Positions 36,573 to 48,355 of a DNA stretch of 64,000 nucleotides are shown here, one piece after another. A program made the translations under genes and the position numbers. The notes under the pieces were generated by a model that was not told the DNA's origin, made no database searches, and worked only from the letters and a program-made list of their open reading frames with translations. The first letter of the stretch is position 1. Every line of letters starts with the position of its first letter. Origin of the DNA: Allacma fusca (lineage: Eukaryota > Arthropoda > Collembola > Symphypleona > Sminthuridae); contig OX359247.1 in NCBI GenBank assembly GCA_947179485.1, forward strand, positions 59,989,131 through 60,053,130, read 5' to 3'.

Positions 36573-39449
36573 AGTTTTTCTGTAGCCACCCGAATTTCTT
36601 CCGACTGGGATCTTATCTAAAGGAGGTCTTTCAGAATGGGAGTCAATTCTACATGTAATTTTTCCCTATATCCTACTTATTGTCATATTTAACTATAATA
36701 CTAATTGCATATGCTCGTCAAAATCCATAATATACTATTTGTATGTAATTACATATTTCCTGGGATCACGTCATTTCCCAGGATCTCCTCAAATGTACAG
36801 TGTATCATTAATAGATAGCAGTTTCCATAAAGTAGCATTTTTTTAAAATAAATCCTAAATTTTTTTTAAGGAGGAAAACCAAGATTAAGGCAAATGGGAT
36901 TGAGTGAGCGTTTGTGGATTTTTATTGAGAAAAATTTAACCGGACGCCTCTTATAAAAAAAATGTACAATAAAGCCAGAACGCTTTTATATAATTACGTA
37001 ATTATATAAATAATTACATGTAACTCCTTCCTGGGAGTAATTCCTATGGAATGGTTATAAAGTACAGGCATAATTAAGTATGATAATTAAGTATGCATGA
37101 AGTATCTAAAATTAAGTAAAAATTACTGAACTATTTTTTTGGTGGATACATGAAACTTACGAGTGGATTTTGAATCTTATATTCAGCTTTGGGATGATTT
37201 TACAAGGAGAAAAAATATAAGCACTGCAAATTAAAATGCGTCTCTTATAAGCTACACAGTAGTGAGCTCTCTTATAAGGGACGCTATTTGAAGGGAATTT
37301 TTCTAAAAGGGAGAGAATTTTTTATGTGTGGATATATAAGTACATATGGAGCTATATCTAAGTATAATTAAGTATCCATGGTATATGGATAGATATGATA
37401 GCCTTGAGTAAGGTTACATCAATTTTTTAATTACCTACAGTAAGCCTATTATTATGATGGGCTGGAAAGGAGCATGATCATTGTTCACTGGGAGAAAGGA
37501 AGATTGTAAGGGAGAGGGTGAAGACTTGAAGGATACTTAGTTTCCCCAATCTCTTTTATATCAACTCACCTCAGCATCCTTCATTATTGTCTAGTGACAG
37601 AAATTCTGTATTCATTAGACTAATCAATAATTCACACTTAGATGGTCTTGAGTGCCTCATCACACTCCTCTCATTTTTTCCCCTCTTCTTTTTGTCTCAT
37701 TCTCTCTCCTCCACACACAAATAACCTTTCCCTCCTCTCCCTGTAATCAACGCATTCCGGAAATCTCCATCGCCACTTCTGCCCAGGTACTATACATAAT
37801 TACTTATATGACTCTTTCGGAAACAAAAGACTAACATTTAGAGGCCAAACCTTGAGAGTCAGTAGCTTTTGTGAGGCGTTATGAGGGGGGACCGTTATCA
37901 AGGGGCTAAACGCTGGCATTTGTGCACAATAACGTTATTTAATGCTCGGCGAGATTATTAAATGTAGTCTCTCATGAGGAGACTTTATAATTATTTAAAA
38001 AATGTAAAATATTATTGTCCTGCGAAGAAACTGCACTTGTAAAAGGGAGGACTGGAATTGTGTACGCTGTAATAAGGAGACAAAATTACATGGTCGTAAA
38101 AGAGAGCTTGTCAAAATATTTAATTTTTGAGAAAATATTTTTGATTATGTATATGTAAGTTCGTTAATGACAAAAGTTCACTTTAATTCTGAAAACTCAA
38201 CCGGATCATAAGTCAGCAAGTCGTACTTGAACTTGATCGTAGCTCCGACAGTTGAGACTTGAGTGGGGCCAGGAATAAAAAAAAATACTTTAAGACTTTG
38301 ACTCTCCTGAGAGTTTTAATCACTCCAACTGTAGATTTTAATCCCTCCGAATGTAAAAATGGGAAAGTGAGAGGCGTCTAAATAAAAACAATTCCCAATC
38401 CGTGAATTCTCATTAATTTTCCTCTCCTCTCGTTGAGGCTTCCCCAAGTCCTTTCACCCACTCTCTGTATATGTAATTACTTACAGTTTTACTCTTTAGT
38501 TCGTCAACGTATAAAAAAAAAGTTTAGAAAAAAAGAAAGAAAGTAATTTGTTTCTCGGAGGAATAAAAAAAAGAGAGACAAGGGAGGAAGAGGGAAGTGA
38601 AACTTTTTAATAATGTTAAGAAAAGGTGGGACAAGGATTCGCTTGGAATTAAAAGTGAGCATTATCTGAATAAAATTCCTTGTTGATGATTTTTTTTTCT
38701 CACTTCATCATCACCACTCCGAGGGGTGGGAAAGTTCTCATCAAAGACTTGTGTAGATTCACATTTCTCAGGGAGCTTAAAGGCATCTGCATTTTTATGT
38801 GAGTACACATCTCATAGGTACATATATGTAGATACGTGAATATATAATTATATTACACACAATGCCTGTCAAGTACCTCACAAACTCACTTACTTGGGAC
38901 AAATTCGTCGTATAGTGCACTATTGTTACAGGAGACGGCAGTAATTAGATAAATTTCTCCACTGCAGCAAAATACCTGGTAAAATTTATATTTAACGTAA
39001 TTTTAGATAATAGTAGATACTCATATTTTTGGTTTACGTGGAATTTTATGACAAGTCTTTTAGAAATTTGATTGAAGATTTGAAGGGATTCATACTTGGA
39101 ACTTATAGTCCGGGCTTCAAAAATCCTGTTAAATTCTACTCCGATACTTTCATATTTTGAATGAATTTTATGAATGTATGTATGCCCGGAAAAAATAATT
39201 AATGTCGACTTGAGGAGAGGACGTTACCGTGGGAAACCTTGGAGAAAGAAATTTCATACGCATGCAAAAAGGAAAGGGACAGAAAGAGAGACGCTGTATT
39301 AATTTTCTTCACCAAACTTAGGGAAGGGCAAGTGTGCATTAATAACAGGGTGACGCATAAATTGTAACCCTCTGAAATGTTATCTAAAAATATTATAAGT
39401 ACACAACATATTAGAGAACAAATCCTTATAAATATGGAACGCCTCCTAG
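36573..39449. other. Noncoding stretch
   Basis: AT-rich, with MITE-end-like sequences near 37,255 and 38,030. No supported ORF or splice-paired exon seen. Confidence 0.45.
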
Positions 39450-39845
39450 CACGAGTTTAAGTTGAAGCCCGTCATCGGATACTCAATGTATGGAAATTAC
39501 GTATGAAGTAATTCTTTTATTATTTTCAATAAAGATCACATAATGCTAGAGTTAAGAATCTTAAAGTTTTAATTTTGAGACCCAGTCTTGTGTTCATCTT
39601 TGATCAATAATAATTATGTATTTTGAATTCTTGATGTTCAGATCAACTCTTTCTGTTTCATTTCCTAGAATAAATATAACTAGCCTTCGGGCTATAATTA
39701 TTTGAATTCACAGTTTATTTAAGTATTGATTGCATAAATAATTAAAGGCACGATTATTCAGTCTATTCAAACGCTTAGTTTATTTACAGTTTCAGTGCAT
39801 AAATATAAGCTAAACTCTCAACACAAAAGTATTTTGAGAGTCAAT
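39450..39845 (+). repeat. Dispersed repeat, copy 1 (inverted partner at 47,965-48,355)
   Basis: Starts with aagttgaagcccgtcatcgg and passes through cgtatgaagtaattctt, ttattttcaataaag-like sequence and gtttatttacagtttcag. The same landmarks appear in the same order on the opposite strand at 48,355-47,965. Identity is high at the ends and lower in the middle, where this copy has an insertion. No terminal inverted repeat or coding content is seen. Confidence 0.65.
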
Positions 39846-40412
39846 AAAAATAATAGAGTGAAATATATTAATACACAATCCCTTGCACAGCATGATTTTG
39901 CTCCTTACAAGATTATTTTCAATGCTCCTTTCAGAGATGCTTTCAGGATGAGCCTGTAATAATTATGGAGTTATCAGCTAAAGACTGAAAAGAATTTTTT
40001 AGCCACCCTTGACTATAGTAATTTACCTATTTGGAGTGCTGGAGTTGTGTAATGCAGAGGATGAAATCCAAGGAATAAGACTTTTAATTTGTTCCTCCAA
40101 GTCATCATTACAATCTCATCTCGTTAACCTTACTTAAAATCCACATAGGAGCTCAAGTCTGCCTTCATGTTTGTCCTCAGCTAAATTAAATCCTCAAAAG
40201 TTTCTCCCCTTCCCAACTTCCCTCCTAAAACCGTAGCCTTTGAGCATCTTCCAAACTACTCAAGCCCAAAAAATGGAATAATTTCTTCCGCATAAACTCG
40301 TCAATCCCTCCCAAGAAAAAAACTTGTTGAGTTACGCAAATTAGAAAATATGAGGAGAAGTTTGGATATGTGCAAGTGTCTTGAATGTAAAAATAAGTCT
40401 GAGATGTAAATA

Positions 40413-40575
40413 CAGTGTGATCCGACTATAGCGAGGCATTTTGTTTTTTAATACAAATTTCCTGGACACGTTCCCATATAAGTACTTACCAACATAGAAT
40501 TTAGCCAGCGTCTCATTCTATATGTCCGTCGAAATTGGATACTTTTGAGGATGCTCTTATAAAGCGAGTGTCCTG
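40413..40575. mobile_element. Short MITE with TA duplication
   Basis: 163 bp flanked by TA. The left end is cagtgtgatccgactatagc; the right end read inward is caggacactcgctttataag. Same family as the other CAGTG-type elements. Confidence 0.6.
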
Positions 40576-42034
40576 TATTTATCTATAATTATATGTACAT
40601 ATATACGCGACAAAAGTACATATCAATAAGTTTTTTAGTATTTTCTTTCCCATCTTATTCCCTTAAAGTTTCCAGCATTAAAATTAATGAGAAATCGTAT
40701 TTATTTTATTTTCCCTTTCACTCCCAAACTTTCCAATACCCGAAGTGACTACTAAAAAGTACCAAATTAATGGCTCCATATGAGATGTCTCAAACTGTTT
40801 AATAAGTTAAGTGAACTCTTGCTTTTAGAGTCCTTCCTATAAGAAAATTTCCCCTAATACACATATTTAGATATGCAAACATTACTTCACAATATCAAAT
40901 TCCCCTTCGCCATTTGAGAACATGACCACTATTTTGACATAATCACTTTCTTAATGAGCACAATCCCATAATAACCAAAATGTGACTTTCATGATGACAT
41001 GCTTCGTTTTGCTCCTGTGAAGAAAGTCTTCTTTAAGGGAAGGACTCATCGTCTCAGAGGTCACTGTACTTTTACTCCTTGAGAACTCCGTCGAGAGATT
41101 ATACATCTGTATAGAATTGAATGGGAAATTTGTCCATCATATGGAATCCAGGAAACGTAATATTTTACCAAGAGGTAAAATAAAATTGAATCCTGTAAGT
41201 CGTTACAGGTAAACCTGGGTACATGGGATGAGTAGATATAGATACATGAGGGACAGGATTACATATGTATGTGCTTACAGTGATTAGGGAACTTCTGAGG
41301 GACAGTTTTTCTGAGGGACACATGTCTGAAAGGCCTTTGAGAAATGGATTTGACTGTAGCGGGGAAGGAAGAGTAAATTCCAAAATTGAGTTGATTTGAA
41401 AATCCCACTTTTCTCCTTTGACGCTCTGATGATGTCTGAATTTTTGTCAACTTTACATGAAGCTAAATACCTGTGAGGCCGGGACTTATTTGAGAATGGC
41501 TCCGGGCTTGGCACCATAAATCTATGAGTACTGTATTATACTTTGTCCCGTAGTTTCAGGGGGGAAGGATGATTATGGGAAAAGGTATTTCCTCTAGTGA
41601 AGACTATCAAAGCCTTTCTTTAAAGTCCCCGCCAAGTCTTTAATGTTACATAGTCTTTAATGTTGGAACTGTCAAAGTTGTATACTCTGCAAATTCTATT
41701 TACTTACTAAAGTATATATGTATATGTATATTTGGAGGAGGTTCAAAGACAAAATCCAAAGGAAAATCTATCTTTGGCTTCAAAGGAAATCATTGCCGAG
41801 AAATGTGAACCTCCGGAGCGGTGAAAAGTTCACAGGCCCACACTTTATCCATTCATTTGAGTCCTGTATCTTTCTCTCTTTGTAATTAAACCTGAGCAAC
41901 TTCCAAGACTTCCCGCGTCACAGGATCCCAGCATTTAAATTCATTTTCAAACTAATAATCCTTATCTTACCTTTCCCTCTCGCTCTCAATCATCCTCACA
42001 ATTATATTCCTAATTTCCACTATTTATCTTAATA

Positions 42035-42036
<2 letters not shown>

Positions 42037-42072
<36 letters not shown>

Positions 42073-42084
42073 TCTCTCTCTCTA
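42037..42084. repeat. (CT)n microsatellite
   Basis: About 24 CT units with one CC interruption. Confidence 0.9.
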
Positions 42085-42400
42085 TCTGTCTCTGCTTCTA
42101 AAACCGACCCTAACCCAAACAGTATAGCAAATGCGATCGGCAAGTAAAAATCCTCTCATCCAGAGATAAAATCTCCTTACCGTAAATGCAAGTGTGTGAA
42201 TATTTTTGCGATAATTATAGAGAACATGCTATTACTTATAATGGGATCTCTCGTATAGTGAGAGTGATCTAAAAGCACTATCTCAATAAGACATCCCAGC
42301 TACATTTCCAAGTTGACCCTTTTGTAGAAATCGTGCAAAAATAAATTATATGTAATTAATTATAATTACCTTTAATTTGCCAGTAATTATTATTTTGAGA

Positions 42401-42628
42401 ATGTCAATATTTTCCATATCCTCGAATTTTTCGGCATTTGTAGCTCTCTGTTTGACTGTTTGTATTACACAATTTACTATTGGCTTCAAAGAATGTGTAC
42501 CGAAATGCTTTGCCTCCTATTGCAAAAATACTTGTTCGTGTTTGCAGGCGTTCCCAATATCGAGAGTAGTACTCACCAGTACTTACATCTATCTTAGTGG
42601 TCCCATAAGTGTTTCCGCTAAGTTTTGA
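42401..42628 (+). CDS. Candidate small secreted cysteine-rich peptide
   Basis: ATG opens a 75-residue frame. Residues 8-28 are hydrophobic (FSAFVALCLTVCITQFTIG) and could be a signal peptide. Five cysteines then fall close together at residues 32, 36, 41, 45 and 47 (KECVPKCFASYCKNTCSCLQ). The rest of the frame (residues 50-75) looks less convincing. A cag at 42,546-42,548 could be read as the end of an intron, so the 3' structure is uncertain. An odd number of cysteines, no recognised family and no promoter keep confidence low. The nearby Diedel-like genes make a secreted product plausible but do not prove it. Confidence 0.3.
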   Translation: MSIFSISSNFSAFVALCLTVCITQFTIGFKECVPKCFASYCKNTCSCLQAFPISRVVLTSTYIYLSGPISVSAKF

Positions 42629-43555
42629 TATCCAATTATTTTAGTTTCAAAATATGTTTGCAAATATGTAGATACAATTCCCATGCCACAAGGGCATAGC
42701 GTCATCTCAACGTTCTGACAATTTGATATAGGTTGTAACTATTAGCATTCGACATCAGGTTGTAATAAATGATAACATATAATTATGTCATTCATTGGGT
42801 CTTTGGGAACGAGCTGCACCCATTCAAGGGTTTTTGGTCACGTTGTACGACACATTCATGCCTTTAATGGTTAAGGACATTGGGAGTATCCATTTCTGGG
42901 TGGTCCGACAGTGACCGGAGAATTTTTTTTTTGTAGGAAAAATATCCGTTATAATTCAATACCCATAATTATTGAGTTTTTGCGGGTTATACATACATTA
43001 AGACGAAGATCAACAGTTTCAGAGTTACTAGGAAAGTCAAATTCAATTATTTTAATTGCACTTTTGTTCAAGTCAAATTCCGGGACGTTTCTAAAAAGGT
43101 AGAACAAACTGCACACCTAGGTCAAAACTGTTTAGAACAGGGACCTAAAAACAGAAATCTGTCTCTGGGATAAATTGACAGGTTACAAGTAGTTATACAA
43201 AATTGTATTTCGTTAAATAGGTAATTATATACCTGTCTGTAAGGTGATAGGCGAGAATATAAGGGCCTGATTGTTCAAATCTCTTTAAAAAAATATAGCA
43301 AAATGAGGTAATGGTAAAAATTACAAGGGCAGTATGATTTATACTTATATCTGTAATTTATGGATTTTTGAAAATACTTTGTAAGTGAGCCCCTTTTTAT
43401 AAGGTGGGTTCACTGTACGAGGTAATGATTGTTTCATCTGAAAACCTGGACGGGAAAAAAGTTGAGGGCGGTATGATGAAAAGAATATAAAAGTTGGTGA
43501 AAAGACGTTAGAGAAAAGTTGGTGGGAAAAAATCGGGGGAATGAAAGGACGCTGT

Positions 43556-43613
<58 letters not shown>

Positions 43614-45190
43614 TAGAAGATGAGGCCATGAGATAGAGAGGCTCCAATGGATGGAGGCCTTATATACGCTCCTCTGATCCTTGGAGATTTTGAGTAAAGT
43701 TTTGTGAAAATGGGTAAATGACGCTGGTGATAAGCTTTTGGTAAATAGAGGTAAACGTTAGTTGTGCAACCAACAGTATCAATATGAATTTGTAGCGGTG
43801 AGGATTTTCTTTGGTGGAGTAATCAAAGAATTCTTTTTTAGATCTTGGGTGAAAGATGAGAGAGAAAGGAACCTATGACTTTAGCAATGTTAGCATATGG
43901 CGAGTAGAGATCAAAGGTTCTTTTGAAGATACATCAAAGGCTTTTTGATCAATGCTTTCTCATTAATAATGTCCTGTGTTCACAAGAGCATCACAATGAT
44001 AAGTATAGGCACAAGTTGACAACCGCGAGCTCCACACCCCAAACACTCAATACTTTAAATTGAGCACTTATTTTCTTCTACAATTTTACAACACATATAC
44101 CATTTTAACGAAGAAACTTATCTCTCCCATCAACCCGCAACCCTTCATCTACATATGTGAGTCTAATATACGTATGTATGTATGTACATCCCGGGAAATC
44201 TCCATACAGACAAGTCTCGTTACAACGGAAAGCTCCAAACACAGTGTACACCCGGTGTAACAGACACCCCTGTAAATTTTCTCCATAGGGGCAAAAATAA
44301 TCACCCTCCTATTTACCACAATGTCAATTTATTTCCGGATACAACAAATCATTATAATAGTCCTCCACTAACCTACCCAAGGGTGCCCTCATAAAGTGTA
44401 AAGGACATACAGCTACGTACAAACAAGTTCCTCTACAAAAATCTTCCTTATAACAGGGATTATTTCTTTACGGGTCTCTTTTACAAAATTTCCTGTGTGC
44501 CCTCATGTGAATTTTATTCCTTATAAAAGTAATTTTTGATAAGAGCCAAATTTGTGTTTTTTTAGGGGAAATGTGCGAAATTTAAATTACCTACTTGGGA
44601 AAGTTTGGGGCAAAATGATTTTCTCACTTTACCCCTCCTATATTATTTTGACTCCCACTCTCAAACCTTTGATCTTTTACAGGCAGAGGGCACTGTACAG
44701 ACACTGGGGATTTTATCTGCAGTGTGACTTAATAATTAATACGCAAGTAAGAAGGTGATTTCATAATTTCCTTCACCTGAGGATGCACAAGGTATTGAAT
44801 ATTTTAGATGCAGTTTAATTAAATCGAGACAGTCAGTTTCGCAGAAACTAATGTTCAAAGACTTGTGTAGAAATGTTCTTAAAAGGGGATCTCTGATTGC
44901 ATGGCGAGAGAGCAAGATTAGAGAAAATGCTCTTGTGAGGGGTCTTCTATAAAGAGAGAAAACTGTAGGGGAAAATCCTTTATAGAGGGATACAGTAGGT
45001 ATAGCTAGAGTATACTGTATAGGGTTGAGAGAGCCCGCCCTCCATGAATTTTAGCCCCGCATTTTACATGGGAAGTGGAACTTTCAATACTTTAACTATT
45101 GTGCCTGTTGGCCGAGAAGAAAAACTCGTTGGGGATTGGAACTAATTCGAAAATGTGTAGTTTTTTTTTTCAAGGGGTATGTATTAACAT
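42629..45190. other. Noncoding stretch
   Basis: Apart from the GA array I see MITE-end fragments (43,400; 44,690; 44,930-45,020) and no gene. Confidence 0.4.
43557..43613. repeat. (GA)n microsatellite
   Basis: The longest GA array in the window, about 27 units with one interruption. No further large GA/CT array occurs to its right. Confidence 0.95.
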
Positions 45191-45191
45191 G

Positions 45192-45198
45192 TATAAAA
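45192..45198 (+). promoter_or_regulatory. TATA-box-like element
   Basis: TATAAAA lies about 105 bases upstream of the ATG at 45,299. Transcription from about 45,220 would place that ATG in the first exon. Confidence 0.3.
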
Positions 45199-45298
45199 TT
45201 GAGTAGTGGTGGACGGCGGGTCGTTCCAGCCTACAGGATTTTTCATCTCCTTTCTCCCTTCATTTCCTGACCCGCAAATCCCGCATCTTACCATTACA

Positions 45299-45620
45299 AT
45301 GGAACAATTTACCACACCAATGAGCTCTCACATACAAAGATCTTTATTACATCATCAAAGTCTCTTTCTGCTCAATGATCAAAGGAAAGAACAAAGGTAG
45401 GAGTCCGTCTGTTCTCTTTCTCATCTCCCGCCAAACTCCATCAACCAACATCTCCCCCTTCATTTAACGCAAACATTTTTTATAATTTTTATTTCAATTA
45501 CCTTCCAACAGCCAACTAGGACACATCGTTGGAGGAGACGCAGGAGGAGGAGACGCAGGAGGAGGAGGAGGAGGAATACCTTCAACCGTATTACTACAGC
45601 CATTCCGTCCCTTGTCGTAA
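45299..45620 (+). CDS. Candidate two-exon small gene, Gly-rich C-terminus
   Basis: The ATG in ttacaATGGAA starts MEQFTTPMSSHIQRSLLHHQ and runs to a donor (caaag|gtaggag). A 115-base pyrimidine-rich intron ends at ccttccaacag. The phase-2 junction restores an open frame (QLGHIVGGDAGGGDAGGGGG), stopping at TAA for a 68-residue product. A second donor-like site (cttgtc|gtaatt) just before the stop could extend it. The Gly tract is encoded by a GGAGGAGACGC-type repeat. A complete minus-strand ORF (45,494-45,757) overlaps exon 2, so at most one model is likely right. Function unknown. Confidence 0.35.
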
Positions 45621-45757
45621 TTAATCAGAGCAAGAAGATCATAAGCCACTTTGACAACTATGTACATTATTTCAACACAAAATGACATGGACCATGTCAG
45701 ATAAGGAGCAAAGGTCCTCACCTTTTCTCCTCTAATTCCCTCAAAGAAAATTCTCAT
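45494..45757 (-). CDS. Candidate 87-residue Pro-rich ORF, competing with the plus-strand model
   Basis: A complete ATG-to-TGA frame begins MRIFFEGIRGEKVRTF. It has a hydrophobic stretch (MSFCVEIMYIVVKVAYDLLA) and a proline/alanine/serine tract (GIPPPPPPASPPPASPP) from the GGA repeat. AATAAA follows the stop immediately (45,488-45,493, minus strand). A donor-like gtaatt also occurs just before the stop. In-frame TAA upstream fits a true start. No homologue recognised; a tail-anchored or single-pass protein is possible. Confidence 0.3.
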   Translation of the reverse strand: MRIFFEGIRGEKVRTFAPYLTWSMSFCVEIMYIVVKVAYDLLALINYDKGRNGCSNTVEGIPPPPPPASPPPASPPTMCPSWLLEGN

Positions 45758-46514
45758 TTACAGAAGACTTTCAAATAGCTCCGTGGAATTTTTGAGAAGG
45801 TAGAAATGAGTGCATATTCTAAATATAATTATTATACATATGTACATACATGCAATAATTATTTTAGAATCCTACAGTCACATAATGTATGTTGAGAATT
45901 TCCTAGAGTTTTAACTTCGTCCCTTAACACCGTTGTGTATACAAGAACTTCTGGAAGAGCTACAAATTTAATCATATTGTGAGCTTTAAGGAACAACGAA
46001 GAGTAATGACGAAAAATTCTTGGAAAAAATGTTTATAATTACATATATCTCGAAATTTTTTTTAAATGCAAAATGAAAGGTTTCATTTTACTCAAAAATA
46101 CGACATTCACCATTCACGGACACTCCATAAAATAATTCGGATTTTCAGTCATTGCTTGTAAATAATGAGTTTTATTACTTGTTTAATTCTTACATACATA
46201 CAATTAGTGCGCCTTAAAGGTAATTCATATTTAATAATACTGTATTAATTTTAATTAATTATGTGTAGTAAGCATGCAGTCGACTCTGATTTTAGCAAAA
46301 CGACTCCCAATCCGCTTGAAGTTTTAAGCCGTTGTTAGAGTTGTCCTTTTAGGGATAGAAAGAGTCAAATTTGATGCGTGTAATGGAACTTTTTTACAAG
46401 ATGAAAAGGTATTATTGTCCTGAATTACTGGAATGTTTCCAAATAGTTATGCCCGCACGTAGAAACTACATATAATCTTATTAGTGAGTTTCTTAAACCG
46501 GAGTCCAATGAACG

Positions 46515-46865
46515 TTACATTATTATACCTAAGAACGTTTGTGCTAGTTCGTAAATAATATACTGGAGAAAAAAAATATATGAAGACGGTGATCTACCAA
46601 TTTCCTCAACTGTTGACATTTTTGTCGTAGACGGGAAATTAAATCCTTTTGCAGGCCAGCGGGTCCTCTGGAGGTAAGTCTTTGTGTCTCGTTCATCAAA
46701 CCCCCCATTCTGATCCAAAGACCTGAGCTGGATGTAAGTATTGAGATCCGTGACCTCTGTTGACCTCACTTCTGGTCCAGCTCTTCGGCAGCTTCCATTT
46801 CCATTGGAGCATACTAAAACTTCGCGTGATCTATAGTTGGCGGCACAGCATGATTTTGATGTCCC
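46515..46865 (-). CDS. Diverged Diedel-like paralogue, probably partial or decayed
   Basis: Beginning at an acceptor-like ttgtccccag, the minus frame reads GTSKSCCAANYRSREVLVCS, then GNGSCRRAGPEVRSTEVTD, and later TKTYLQRTRWPAKGFNF. It aligns with the Diedel-like protein at 50,357: ...CRR....VRS-EVT..., then YLQRTR. Nucleotide similarity continues past the stop codon of that gene, so this copy runs 34 residues further before TAA. Several cysteines are lost (CCNCEGGC becomes CSNGNGSC). Immediately upstream (46,906 to about 47,020) another minus frame contains GKCEPTHVCALAKNCSSVLS and ends at a donor-like gtgag. The gap is only 40 bases and the phases do not match, so the 5' part is unresolved. 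It could be a pseudogene or a fast-evolving copy. Confidence 0.55.
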   Translation of the reverse strand, partial: GTSKSCCAANYRSREVLVCSNGNGSCRRAGPEVRSTEVTDLNTYIQLRSLDQNGGFDERDTKTYLQRTRWPAKGFNFPSTTKMSTVEEIGRSPSSYIFFLQYIIYELAQTFLGIIM

Positions 46866-47964
46866 CTGGGGACAATTTCAAAATAGTTAACCAATGAGTT
46901 CTCACCTTCGGAGGATAATACAGAACTACAGTTCTTTGCTAGAGCACAAACATGTGTAGGCTCACACTTGCCCGGGGTAAAAACATTTTTATGATTGCAC
47001 CCCCGTAAGCCAAGCAGTAGATTTTTGGGGGGAAAATTCGACTTACAGTGGCATATACAGATACTCGTGTAAAGAGAAATACATATTATCGTTGAGGTAA
47101 GTAGACAGATGTACGAATAATAATACGCGTGCAGAGAAAATACTTTTATGTGATGACGCAAAATAAATTAGTAAGGAATCACTACAGTAAAGGTAATTTG
47201 TATCGTTATAAATATTATATATACGTAACATATATATAATATATATTATAGGATTGGAATTTTGGTAATTTGTGCTATTATAATTGCTTTATCAAGCGAG
47301 TGCACACATGTTATGGTAGAACATAAACGTAGTTTTAAATGAGGAAATAATGATCAAGATAAAGCATATCAGTCAAAAGCTATAAAAATTTTGCCAGTCT
47401 CAAAGCACCCTCAAATATGTTTTTCCGAAATTTTTAACACCAATAGACACGGAATTTAAATTTATATATTTATTCTAAGACTTCATTCAAAGACAATTTG
47501 TCAGGGGTCCCTCCGATTTGGGAGGGGCAAGTTTCAGACCATTCCTTCTTGCCTAAAAAAAATGGTTGAAATTTCGTTGGAAAAATTGGTGAATTTGAAT
47601 ATTTCACCAATATTTTTACAAGGATTTTGAAATTTCGACTGACCCGTATTTAACTTGTAGAGCCCTAAAATACCTTTACAATGAGCTAACGTCGACCGAG
47701 AAGTACCTTGCGATACCAAAGTTATTCCAGTTTTTTGAAAGTACTTTGAGGCCACAAATTCGGTTCTATTCTTTCTTTTCAATTTTGAATCCCAGTGGAC
47801 ATGATTTAATTTTTTTAAAATTATTTAAGAACTCCGTCATACGAAGATTAGTCCTGAGGGGGGGGGGGCAGAAGAGATTAGATGATCCCTTCTAGGCAAA
47901 AAAAATATCATGTCAAAATATCGGTCAAAATTACCAAATAATATTTGGCAATGCGACAGCCTGA

Positions 47965-48355
47965 GTTTGGACGTATGTTAGTATTAATTACTTATATTGA
48001 GAGTCTAGTTTATTGCCATGCACTGAAACTGTAAATAAACTACACATTCGAATGAAATGCATAATCATGCTTTAAATTAACGTTGCAATGAAGATTATTT
48101 ATTTATTCTAGGAAATTAAACAGAAAGGTAGGATATCAAGGTCAATAACTAAAAATACATAATTGATCGGAGATCAACAACTAAAAATAAAAGTAACTGG
48201 AAGGAAAAACAGCACAAGACTGAGAGTTCCATAATTAAAACTCTAAGATTCTTACATCTAACATTAAGTAACTTTCATTAAAATGATACAAGAATTACTT
48301 CATACGTCATTCGCATACACTGAAGTCCCGATGACGGGCTTCAACTTGAGCGTGG
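47965..48355 (-). repeat. Dispersed repeat, copy 2 (inverted partner of 39,450-39,845)
   Basis: On the minus strand it carries aagttgaagcccgtcatcgg, cgtatgaagtaattctt and gtttatttacagtttcag in the order seen at 39.45 kb. The two copies lie about 8 kb apart in opposite orientation. Confidence 0.65.
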
